Part shown: positions 1 through 7,172 of the stretch, piece by piece
Position numbering within the stretch: the stretch's first letter is position 1
Layout: each line of letters starts with the position of its first letter
Assembly: GCF_000330505.1 (NCBI RefSeq)
Contig: NW_004440419.1
Location: 83,032 to 93,163 of the forward strand
DNA from: Entamoeba invadens IP1
Taxonomy: Eukaryota > Evosea > Mastigamoebida > Endamoebidae
Reading direction: 5' to 3'
Length of the DNA stretch: 10,132 nucleotides
Made by a program: the position numbers and the translations under genes
The notes under the pieces: generated by a model
The model's database searches: none
The model's input: the letters and a program-made list of their open reading frames with translations, nothing else
What the model was told of the DNA's origin: nothing

Positions 1-1
1 A

Positions 2-1531
2 AACTGCATTTCATGTGACAACGCAATAAGTTGCAACATATGTGTAGAAAAGGATTATGTTTTAGTCAATTCACAATGTGTGAATTACAAAGAAATTGAA
101 TATTGTAAATCTGCTAACAATTCAAAGTGTATTGAATGTGAAGGGTATCACAAACCAAGTGATATAGGTGATAACTGTGTCAAAGTGACGAATTATGGTT
201 TAGTCGTTGGAGTACCGATTTCAGTCACATTAGTAGTTATTGTATTAATTGTTGTGATAATAATAGTAGTAATTCTTTGGTTGCAAAATCAAAAACAGAA
301 GAAAAAAGAGCAAAATATTTGCAACTTCAAGATGAGTCGGTCAAACATTGAGATGATGAAAATAAGTGCAAATTTGGTGTCAAATAAGAAGAAATTGACG
401 TTTGATCTTGACAACAATGATCCACTCAAAGTTGATAAAGAAACAAGGGATTTAATTTGTATTGGAAACAATTCAAAAAACAACTTGAAAGTACAATTTA
501 GTGTGATGAATGGGTGTGATTATTATGAAATTAGAACAGTACCTTCACTTGTATCTCTCAAGCCTGGCTTTGCTTGCGAATTTGAAATATTTATTAAACC
601 GTTGTGTACTTGTACTACCAAGGAAGATGTAATGATTACTTCATTAAATCTTTCAACGGGAATCATTGAAAACACAAAAATACCAATTGAGATAGAGACT
701 GAACAAACAACTAAATTGAATTATAGAGAACTTGAAGAAGATAAGAAACTTGGTGAAGGCTCTTTTGGAATTGTATACAAAGGAAAATATAGAGGAAATG
801 TAGTTGCCATTAAAAAGATGAAACAACTTGACAACAATGAAAGTGGACTTGTAGAATTTGAAAAGGAAGTTTCCATGTTAGACAAATTCCGCAGTGAATA
901 TATCATCCATTTTTATGGTGCCGTTTTTATAGAAAGTAAGGTGTGTATGGTCACTGAATTTGCACAATTTGGGTCACTACAAGACTTGATCAAACACCAA
1001 AAAAGTGAAGAAATTGAAAAAAAGTTAAGGTTGAAATTCTTACTTGATGGTGCAAAAGGTATTCAGTATCTTCATGAGAATGGAATTTTACACAGGGATA
1101 TCAAGCCCGACAATTTGCTTGTAATGTCTTTGAATATCACAGAAAAAGTTAATGCTAAATTGACTGATTTTGGGAGTAGTAGAAATGTAAATATGCTACA
1201 AACCAACATGACATTTACAAAAGGAATTGGAACACCAGTATACATGGCTCCGGAAATACTCAAACAACAAAAATATAAAAAGTCTGCTGATGTGTATTCA
1301 TTTGGAATCACCATGTTTGAAGTCATTTCATGGAAAGAGCCGTACTCCAAAGATCAATTTAAATATCCATGGAAAATCGCAGATTTTGTAATGGCTGGAA
1401 ATCGTCTTAAAAAACCCGAGATGATGAGCAATGAACAATATGATATAATATCAGACTGTTGGTCTCCACAAATGGAAAAAAGAATGACAATCAACGAAGC
1501 GGCCCAAAGAATCGAAAAATTGTTGATTTAA
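2..1531 (+). CDS. Receptor-like transmembrane protein kinase (Entamoeba TMK type, TKL group), 5' end outside the window
   Basis: Probable plasma-membrane receptor kinase that phosphorylates Ser/Thr (possibly Tyr) on unknown substrates in response to an unknown ligand. The frame is open from nucleotide 2, so the start lies upstream; a GTG at 80 is an internal Val codon, not a start. Counting from nucleotide 2 (509 residues), residues 1-60 are a Cys-rich ectodomain with CxxC pairs (CISC, CNIC, CIEC). Residues about 66-94 are one membrane helix followed by a basic QKQKKK stop-transfer stretch. Residues about 132-235 look like a beta-sandwich of MSP/PapD type. The kinase domain runs from about 245 to the end: glycine loop GEGSFG at 251, VAIK lysine at 271, HRD aspartate at 366 in HRDIKPDN, DFG aspartate at 389, GTPVYMAPE ending near 418. 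All catalytic residues are present, so it should be active. HRDIKPDN and GTPVYMAPE favour Ser/Thr or TKL over classical tyrosine kinases. Certain as a kinase; the TMK family is assigned from architecture. Confidence 0.93.
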   Translation, partial: NCISCDNAISCNICVEKDYVLVNSQCVNYKEIEYCKSANNSKCIECEGYHKPSDIGDNCVKVTNYGLVVGVPISVTLVVIVLIVVIIIVVILWLQNQKQKKKEQNICNFKMSRSNIEMMKISANLVSNKKKLTFDLDNNDPLKVDKETRDLICIGNNSKNNLKVQFSVMNGCDYYEIRTVPSLVSLKPGFACEFEIFIKPLCTCTTKEDVMITSLNLSTGIIENTKIPIEIETEQTTKLNYRELEEDKKLGEGSFGIVYKGKYRGNVVAIKKMKQLDNNESGLVEFEKEVSMLDKFRSEYIIHFYGAVFIESKVCMVTEFAQFGSLQDLIKHQKSEEIEKKLRLKFLLDGAKGIQYLHENGILHRDIKPDNLLVMSLNITEKVNAKLTDFGSSRNVNMLQTNMTFTKGIGTPVYMAPEILKQQKYKKSADVYSFGITMFEVISWKEPYSKDQFKYPWKIADFVMAGNRLKKPEMMSNEQYDIISDCWSPQMEKRMTINEAAQRIEKLLI

Positions 1532-1567
1532 TATTTATGGGGTTAAATGGTTGTAAATATGGTCAAT

Positions 1568-1572
1568 TAATT
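1568..1572 (+). promoter_or_regulatory. Possible polyadenylation motif TAATT of the kinase gene
   Basis: TAATT lies about 37 nt after the kinase stop codon, followed by TAAATT at 1572-1577. Entamoeba genes usually have short 3' UTRs with a TA(A/T)TT-like signal. Such strings are common by chance in DNA this AT-rich, so only the position supports it. Confidence 0.25.
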
Positions 1573-1713
1573 AAATTGATTATTAACAAAATAACATATA
1601 AATAAGCAATCATTTGTAACATATTTTATAAATATTTATATAGATTTAATTTTAATAACTTTGTTATTTTGTTTTCAAATGTTTGACACTTGTTATTATA
1701 ATTATTGTATTTG

Positions 1714-1891
1714 ATGGAATTTGTAGAACCATATTGTCCTTGCGAAAGTACAAAAAATTGGTATATCACTTTACGAAACAACACTTTCAATTCAACCTTC
1801 TTTGATAAAAACAGAAATTAATACTTTCAAAAGTGTAGACGAGTTTTCAATTAAAAGTGTAACAATTGGAAATCAACAAATTTCATTATAA
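1714..1891 (+). pseudogene. Frameshifted remnant resembling a TMK ectodomain
   Basis: Two overlapping reading frames give protein-like text. From the ATG at 1714, frame 1 reads MEFVEPYCPCESTKNWYITL and continues to FFDKN before TAA at about 1819. One base further along, the next frame reads EINTFKSVDEFSIKSV, then TIGNQQISL, and ends at TAA 1889-1891. Together they look like one domain of about 60 residues with a CPC motif, a WYITL strand and a TIGNQQISL strand, broken by a +1 shift near 1815. The style resembles the membrane-distal ectodomain of Entamoeba receptor kinases, which would fit its place on the same strand just downstream of one. No signal peptide, CXXC repeats, membrane helix or kinase follows. 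That it was once coding is fairly likely; the family is recalled by pattern only. An unrelated surface protein is the main alternative. Confidence 0.45.
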
Positions 1892-2159
1892 ACTGGTTCC
1901 GTTTTTAAAAAGTGATTGGTATGTTTTACTAAAAATATACATAAAGTGCTGTTTTATTTTTATGTTGCTTCCGAATTATTTTATTTAATTAATAACCAAT
2001 TACAACAAACAAAAATTATATTAATAATAAAGTTCAAACGCCTAAGAATGTATTTTTAAAACACTGAATTATTTTCCATTTTTTTAAAATTGTTTAAAAT
2101 TTGATCAATGGCAAATCGGATTTTCTTTTTGACTCATACACAATTTAAAACTTGTTTTG
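1892..2159. other. AT-rich spacer without a recognisable gene
   Basis: I see no coding frame, RNA gene or clear repeat here. If the adjacent mariner relic on the minus strand was once full length, its C-terminal coding part and one terminal repeat would have lain here. I cannot recognise either. Confidence 0.5.
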
Positions 2160-2447
2160 ATTGAAAACATCAAACCATCAAAATGATCTGGAAATTTTGA
2201 TGGTCATAACATCAGCCTTACACCTTTAAATTGTAAATATTTTTTTAGTTGTAAGTGGGCGATGGGCAGGAACACCGTCTTGTTAAATATATAAAATGTT
2301 GTTTTTTTACTTACATCTTCAAAAAACTGTTTTCTAGCATATAAATATATTTTTTCCTTCTTCGTTCTGTAAACAAAGTATCAATTTACTCTTGTATCCG
2401 ACCCCGATAACTCCCCATACCATTATTGAACAGTTGTATTGTAGTCG
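2160..2447 (-). pseudogene. Decayed Tc1/mariner-type transposase fragment
   Basis: The minus strand carries successive pieces of a Tc1/mariner (DDE) transposase in shifting frames. From about 2447 down it reads RLQYNCSIMVWG (Trp codon 2417-2415), then VIGVGYKSKLIL, matching the family's vMVWGai...g.skl segment. A stop and frame change follow. Another frame at 2343-2314 reads YMLENSFLKM, as in the family's Y..vLe..l. A third frame gives QDGVPAHRPLTTKKI at 2282-2238, the QDgaPaH block containing the second catalytic Asp (codon 2279-2277). The codon just before it is TAA where the family often has a second Gln, consistent with a CAA-to-TAA change. The third catalytic block (SPDLNP.E type) is not convincingly readable beyond that. 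The N-terminal DNA-binding half is missing; the foldback at 2452-2586 sits where it should continue. Several stops and frameshifts make this an old, inactive copy. The relic includes a perfect 11-bp stem at 2174-2184/2194-2204. Confidence 0.72.
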
Positions 2448-2451
2448 AAAC

Positions 2452-2586
2452 TGATTCCGGAATCGGCTTTTCTTGAAACATTTGGGAAATATTTTTGATT
2501 CCCGAATCAGAAGTTTCAGGAATCAATAAAAAAATATTTGGGGAATTTTATTTTTTTATCAAATTCCCGAACCGATTCCGGAATCA
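2452..2586. repeat. 135-bp nested foldback built on GATTCCGGAATC palindromes (MITE candidate)
   Basis: The ends are perfect 15-bp inverted repeats: TGATTCCGGAATCGG at 2452-2466 and its complement at 2572-2586. Each contains the 12-bp palindrome GATTCCGGAATC. Inside is a second inverted pair, AAATATTTTT at 2487-2496 and its complement at 2530-2539, directly enclosing GATTCC (2497-2502) and GGAATC (2519-2524). TTCCCGAA also occurs at 2499-2506 and 2564-2571. The block is distinctly more GC-rich than its surroundings. It has no coding capacity and I found no clear target-site duplication. It could be a small nonautonomous transposon or a foldback left by tandem insertions. Its left edge meets the truncated mariner relic within a few bases. 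Confidence 0.6.
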
Positions 2587-3500
2587 CCAGTATTATATTA
2601 AAAATTTATTAATAAGCAAACTAAAAAAATAACAACTTTATTTTAATATTAAAATAGTAAAAAAAATTAAATTATTCAAAAAACAATTGAATAATATTTG
2701 TCCAATCATAAAAAACTTGTACAGTCACAAACCGTACTTAAATGTTTTTAATTATTGTTCATTTTAAAACGTTGAACAAATTTAATAATTATACACCAAT
2801 AAGAATCAAATCAAAATAATAAAAATAATCAATTTTTAATTTACACATAACTTTTTCAAGCATCTGTTTTTTCTTAGTATTATATTATGTTAATATAAAT
2901 AAATACTCTGTTTGTTTTTAAATAATATATTATAATAATCATTTCAAATAAATTGTTGATTTTTAAACCAAATTGCATTGTTATAATACCCATTTTGTTT
3001 TTAAAATTATTAATAATATCCAAAAATGCAATTTATTGATATTGAATTAAACTATTCAATGATGTTGTAAACGTTGTCTGGTTGACTAAATTACATTTAT
3101 AACGTTTAAACAAAATTTATGTAAAAAATCAAAAACGTTAAATATAAATGAAACTTTAATATAGTGGTATTTTGAAAAGTTTTTATAAATATTCTAAATT
3201 TAATATCAATAACAATCAAATGTTAAATATGTACAACATTTTGTATGTTTACTTTATGTTTTTTCAATTGATGAATAAAATGAATTTGTTTTATATTTAT
3301 ATATATTACACAATAAACGTTTTATCATTTTGTTGATTATCAGAGTTTTTAAAAATTACAATTCTAATTACCCACGTCATTTTTTTATAACTAAAATGTT
3401 TATTTCTTTTGTTAATCCGTACGTTACAATACCACAATTTCTGCGATAATTATTTAAAAAACCAATGTTGATAAATATCGGTTTCATTTATTTATTCAAT

Positions 3501-3566
3501 AAAAATAAAAATAAAAATAAAAATAAAAATAAAAATAAAAATAAAAATAAAAATAAAAATAAAAAT
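3501..3566. repeat. (AAAAAT)11 microsatellite
   Basis: A perfect 6-bp period runs for 66 bp, with T at every sixth position from 3506 to 3566. The lack of interruptions suggests recent slippage and probable length variation between strains. Confidence 0.97.
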
Positions 3567-3698
3567 TTAAAAGTTTCAAATAATAAAAATGATTTTTGAT
3601 AATTGTTCATTAGAAATACACAAAAAATATGAATATTATTTGTAATAAAATTAGTTTTTACTCATTTAAAAAATCTTTCGTTTTTTTTATTTTGAAAT

Positions 3699-3731
3699 AA
3701 TTTATTGATATTTTTTCAATATCAATAAATT
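3699..3731. repeat. Perfect 14-bp inverted repeat with 5-nt loop
   Basis: AATTTATTGATATT at 3699-3712 is followed by TTTTC and then its exact complement at 3718-3731. Two further A-T pairs can be added beyond a T-G wobble. It could extrude as a cruciform or fold in RNA, but no gene adjoins it and no function is evident. Confidence 0.7.
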
Positions 3732-4914
3732 GTTCAAAAATAATCATTTTAAATTGAATAAATTTTAATAAATTGTTTATTCTTTGGTTGTTACACAAAT
3801 CAATTTTAAACATTGATATCAAAATTTGTCTGGTTGAATTGTTTAATCATTAAAATAGACATAGTGTTTAATAATGATATTTATTGTGTTTGTTTTAGAT
3901 ATTTTTATTTTATAAAGTAGAATTTTAAATAACATTGGAATTGTTTTATATTTTACAAAATAAGACTAACTTGATATTGATTAAGTTGTAAATTTTATAA
4001 CAAATTTGAAAACAACAAAACTCAAATTCAATAAATTAACAACATAATTAAAATGTATGAACAAAAAAGACAGTATCAAAATACATAAAAAATGTGCGTT
4101 TTTTGATTTTGTAACTTGTATGTAATAAATTGATAAGTATACAACATATAAAGTTTGAAATCACATAGTGAACAACAGGAAATAAATTAAAAAGTTAACT
4201 TCGAAGTAATCACAAATTTTGGTTTATGATATGTAAAGACAATTATTTATCATCATATTAATTGGGTGTGACTTGTAATAGTAAGTGTCATTATTAAATG
4301 TTTGAAACTTTTTTGTTTTGTCTTTGGAATATAGATTAAAATTTTCTCAATTAATTACAATTTGTGTAACAAATATTTTTTGAGATATTTGCACATGATA
4401 AGTTACATTATGTTAATATGTTTAATGTACTAATCGGTATATTATTTTTAAATAATACAATGAAAAATGTGACATTTACAAATAATATTTATTTTCCAAT
4501 TTGATTATTTATCAAACCTCAAATAATAATGATATTTTAACTTATTACATTTAACAATAATTAAAATATAATTGTTTTTAAATTCATTTAAATGATGTTA
4601 ATCAATTTGGTGTTAATTATTGCTTTCAGTTGTTTTTAATTTAAAACGGTGTATAAATATTGATATTATGTTTATCAATTTTGTCTTTTCATTTACAACA
4701 ACAATAATTTTATAAATAACATAAGTTATATTTATGTTATACCATCACCACTAGGCACCAAAACAGTTTTGAACAATAGAATATTTTTTGTTGTATCAAA
4801 AATCAATTACATCAAATATGACTAAACAATAGTCAGTTTAAGAGTAAACATTTTGTTTGAATTTACACTTTGAAAACACAAAATACAAATAAATATGTTC
4901 ATGAACTTTGATAC

Positions 4915-5136
4915 TATAGTCACTCTAACAAAGTTATTTGCTTCAAATTTGGCCAGTATCTTTTGGACTAAACCGAGTGGATAATTTCTGCAAATTATTT
5001 TAAAAACCCATTGAATTCTTTTAGTTTTTCACATTTTTGAGTTTTTACCCAATTTTCATTATTTTAAACATAAATACGACTATTTAATTAAAATAAGATA
5101 ATTTTTCTGAACACATAACGTTTTATACTGACTATA
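4915..5136. mobile_element. Short TA-flanked nonautonomous transposon (MITE, probably Tc1/mariner related)
   Basis: The left end starts TATAGTCACTCTAACAAAG and continues GTTATTTGCTTCA. The complement of the right end reads TATAGTCAGTATAAAACG and continues TTATGTGTTCA. From ACTATAGTCA (4913-4922 left; complement at 5129-5138 right) inward, about 27 of 34 aligned positions agree, allowing two single-base gaps. TA sits at both proposed borders (4915-4916 and 5135-5136), matching the TA duplication made by Tc1/mariner transposases. The interior is only about 150 bp, non-coding, and includes a segment more GC-rich than its surroundings near 4949-4990. With no transposase it would depend on one supplied elsewhere. 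Exact borders are uncertain by a few bases because the end sequence is itself palindromic. Confidence 0.55.
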
Positions 5137-5835
5137 GTCAAAAAATGAAATCATAACCGATGTAATTGCAAAATTTTAGAAAGATATTAAAACAAAATAA
5201 TTTCAATGTGTGAATAATCAACAGTATATTTAAAATCAATTTCAAAAATGAATGTAATATTAAACACTTTATCAACTCAAATATTTGTATTGATACTTGA
5301 TTTTTAAAATATTATTAATAAAATAGATGTTATTGTCAATAAATGTTTGATTTTAACCATTGTTTAATAACTATGTTTAGCATTTGTTTTTGTTTGTAAT
5401 TTTACATTTTGTTTAAAAATAATAATTTTTAAAACAACTTATTTTAAATATTTAACATGATGCACAATGATTTGTGTCTCCAGTATATTAAAAAAATATA
5501 ATGTAGATACATAGATTAATTTACATCAATAATTAGTAAATTGATGTACATAAATGCGATGTTAATTATAAGTAACGTTTCAACAATAATTTCAATAATG
5601 ATTAAAATATAATTAATAATTTTTATTTATTCAATTAATTAATTATTATAACGAATACACCGATAATTTATATAAAAAGAAAAATATAATATTATAAAAT
5701 GATTCGAAAATGATCTTTTTAGTATCTATTACTTTTGGAATAACAATATTTACATTGAAACATTTATTGTTTAATTTAATAACACATAAACATATTATTG
5801 TGGATTAAATTGTTTATTATTGTGTATTATTAATA
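5137..5835. other. AT-rich spacer without a gene
   Basis: No coding frame or RNA gene is visible in these 700 bp between two TIR elements. The only distinct structure is a 9-bp stem, TACATCAAT at 5522-5530 with its complement at 5540-5548. Confidence 0.55.
5522..5548. repeat. 9-bp inverted repeat, 9-nt loop
   Basis: TACATCAAT (5522-5530) pairs exactly with ATTGATGTA (5540-5548). No neighbouring gene suggests a terminator role; it may be chance in AT-rich DNA. Confidence 0.4.
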
Positions 5836-5862
5836 TAAACTGTTTTTCAAAAGTTGGTACTG
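5836..5862 (+). repeat. Left terminal inverted repeat
   Basis: 27 bp starting TAAACTGTTTTTC; it pairs with 6789-6815 at 26 of 27 positions, differing only by T/C at 5855. Confidence 0.8.
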
Positions 5863-5939
5863 TCATATTTTTAGAACTTCCTAAAGTCCCGTTTTTTATT
5901 TTTGTTTTTTCCTAAAAAAACAAAAAACAAAAAATCGAA

Positions 5940-5964
5940 AGTACCGACTTTATTTTGAAAAAAA
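5940..5964 (-). repeat. Internal inverted copy of the terminal repeat
   Basis: AGTACCGACTTT, a 4-nt insertion, then TGAAAAA: this matches the inner 19 nt of the right TIR apart from the insertion. It makes the left 130 bp of the element a foldback. Confidence 0.65.
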
Positions 5965-6279
5965 TACCAATCCCGTTCAATTATTTTCGTACAAATTCGG
6001 GAAAATATCGGAATATTAGCCATCTTTTTCCAAAAAACCCGATCCCGTTATTTGATTTGACCATAACTCGAAACTTCGCAACATATACACAGCATTGTTG
6101 ACCTAAAAGCACAACAATTAACGTTTAAGTGAATTGGGATGGTGTTGTTTGTGTCGAGTTTTAACTGATAATTACTTTCGTTAAAAAAATATTTTCAATT
6201 AAAAACAAATATGTGGTTATCTTCTCTGAATAAAAAATAATGAAATAAAGAGTTCTAAAAACACCAAAAATTACAGCAA

Positions 6280-6570
6280 ATGTTTGATAATTTTGACAGG
6301 CATAAGTCAAAATTGTCAAAGGGCAACACTAGAAAAATAATACAAAATAACAATATTGTTTTGTTATTGGATATTTTAAAAAAGATGTTCTCACTGAAAT
6401 GCTCAAAGAATGTCGACTTTATAAAACCCAACAAAGATAAGTTATCAAATCATTTTGTTATTTTTATTTTTTTTGTGACAACACTACTAAGCATACTAAT
6501 ATTCGAACTAAGCTTTTGTTTTGTGAATATTTCATTAATTAATAAAATGTTTGATAATGAAAAAGATTGA
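6280..6570 (+). CDS. Hypothetical ORF inside the 980-bp TIR element
   Basis: I do not recognise this protein. The frame is open from 6259 and the first ATG is at 6280, giving 96 residues. The N-terminal half is basic and polar (RHKSKLSKGNTRKIIQ). Residues about 58-88 are strongly hydrophobic (HFVIFIFFVTTLLSILIFEL), possibly a membrane helix. An open run of about 100 codons is noteworthy where TAA is so frequent. It lies between the TIRs, so it may be a passenger or transposase relic, but no DDE motif, zinc finger or helix-turn-helix is clear. The TGA at 6568-6570 overlaps the start of the next open frame. It could be spurious: composition is as AT-rich as the flanks. Confidence 0.3.
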   Translation: MFDNFDRHKSKLSKGNTRKIIQNNNIVLLLDILKKMFSLKCSKNVDFIKPNKDKLSNHFVIFIFFVTTLLSILIFELSFCFVNISLINKMFDNEKD

Positions 6571-6767
6571 AATTAAGTTTATTTGCTTTTGTACTAAAAT
6601 GCACTTTTGGGATAATTCACGTGTATTTTAGAAACAAAAATCCCGTTATTTCGAATTTTATATGGAATTTTTTAATGCTTAAAAATTCTTCAAGTAAAAA
6701 AATATTTTTTGAAGACTGTTTTTCTCTTATTTACTTGGAAAAAATAAGCGAATTTATTACAAAATAA
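6561..6767 (+). pseudogene. Downstream -1 frame continuation of the hypothetical ORF
   Basis: Open from 6561 to TAA 6765-6767 with no ATG at its head; the nearest start-like codon is TTG at 6567. It overlaps the preceding ORF by about 10 bp in the -1 frame, meeting at an A5 run (6560-6564). One missing base there would join the two into a frame of roughly 169 codons (6259-6767). The product has no recognisable motif (KLSLFAFVLKCTFGIIHVYF, then a basic C-terminal part) and ends about 20 bp before the right TIR. I read it as the second half of one broken gene, or as chance. Confidence 0.25.
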
Positions 6768-6788
6768 ATGCAAAAAATCGGGACACCT

Positions 6789-6815
6789 CAGTACCGACTT
6801 TTGAAAAACAGTTTA
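6789..6815 (-). repeat. Right terminal inverted repeat
   Basis: Complement of the left terminus with one mismatch. It is preceded by AAAAATCGGGACACC, which is not mirrored at the left end. Confidence 0.8.
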
Positions 6816-7172
6816 TTATTTAAATGTAATTGTTAATTTTAAGTAAACTTAAAAGTCATTTACAAACTTTTAAAAACACCCATTCTATTTAAAATGGTTG
6901 TTCGAGCATGAAAGTTATTAAGTAATTTTCAAATTGTTGTTTGGTTGATTGTTAACTTTTGTTTTTTTATTTTGAATGTATTTTTACACCAAAACACCAA
7001 GTCGTTTTCAAATAATATTTTGAGTTTATTTTTTGTTTTTAAAACAAATTAAAAAACAAACCACAAAATGTTACAAATAAAATGTTTTAAGTTAAAAACA
7101 ATCAAATAATAAATTGTGGCAGTTAAATATAATCATATTTAAATAAAAAAAAATAAAATAAAATAACAAACA
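6816..7172. other. AT-rich leader region of the hAT gene
   Basis: No gene is visible. The left end of the hAT element should fall in this stretch, but I could not find a terminal repeat matching the downstream side. It ends in a short AAAAT-type repeat (7141-7166) just before the start codon. Confidence 0.45.
7136..7143 (+). promoter_or_regulatory. TATA-like element of the hAT transposase gene
   Basis: TATTTAAA lies 30 bp before the ATG. Entamoeba core promoters carry a TATTTAAA-type box about 30 bp upstream of transcription start and have very short 5' UTRs, so the placement fits. The motif is also common by chance here. Confidence 0.35.

Larger units (their letters stand above)
2587..4914. 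other. Long AT-rich region with no gene seen
   Basis: About 2.3 kb is dominated by A/T homopolymer runs, with stops in every frame. I see no conserved motif, tRNA or transposase fragment. It holds the AAAAAT microsatellite at 3501-3566, a hairpin at 3699-3731 and a 12-bp direct repeat TTGTCTGGTTGA at 3074-3085 and 3826-3837. A gap this long is unusual beside the compact gene spacing typical of Entamoeba and probably reflects decayed repeats. Confidence 0.6.
5836..6815. mobile_element. 980-bp DNA transposon copy bounded by 27-bp TIRs, TA at both ends
   Basis: The left end (5836-5862) begins TAAACTGTTTTTCAAAAG and ends TTGGTACTG. The complement of the right end (6789-6815) has the same sequence with C for one T, so 26 of 27 bases agree. 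Both ends carry TA outermost, consistent with a TA target-site duplication and therefore a Tc1/mariner-like or other TA-inserting family. Excluding TA the element is 976 bp, shorter than a typical autonomous mariner (about 1.3 kb). Inside are a further inverted copy of the terminal sequence at 5940-5964, an imperfect T-rich/A-rich hairpin (about 5892-5931), several TCCCG motifs and a broken ORF pair (6259-6767). No transposase motif could be read on either strand, so this is a nonautonomous or decayed element. It lies about 360 bp before the hAT gene but shows no relation to it. Confidence 0.75.

Noticed and set aside
289..1350. Three minus-strand open frames opposite the kinase gene
   Set aside because: Shadows of a well-supported kinase frame; no motif of their own.
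3074..3837. 12-bp direct repeat TTGTCTGGTTGA at 3074-3085 and 3826-3837
   Set aside because: Flanks do not extend the similarity and no structure or gene links the two copies; likely chance.
6050..6190. Minus-strand open run of about 48 codons inside the TIR element
   Set aside because: Too short, with no ATG near its head and no recognisable motif.
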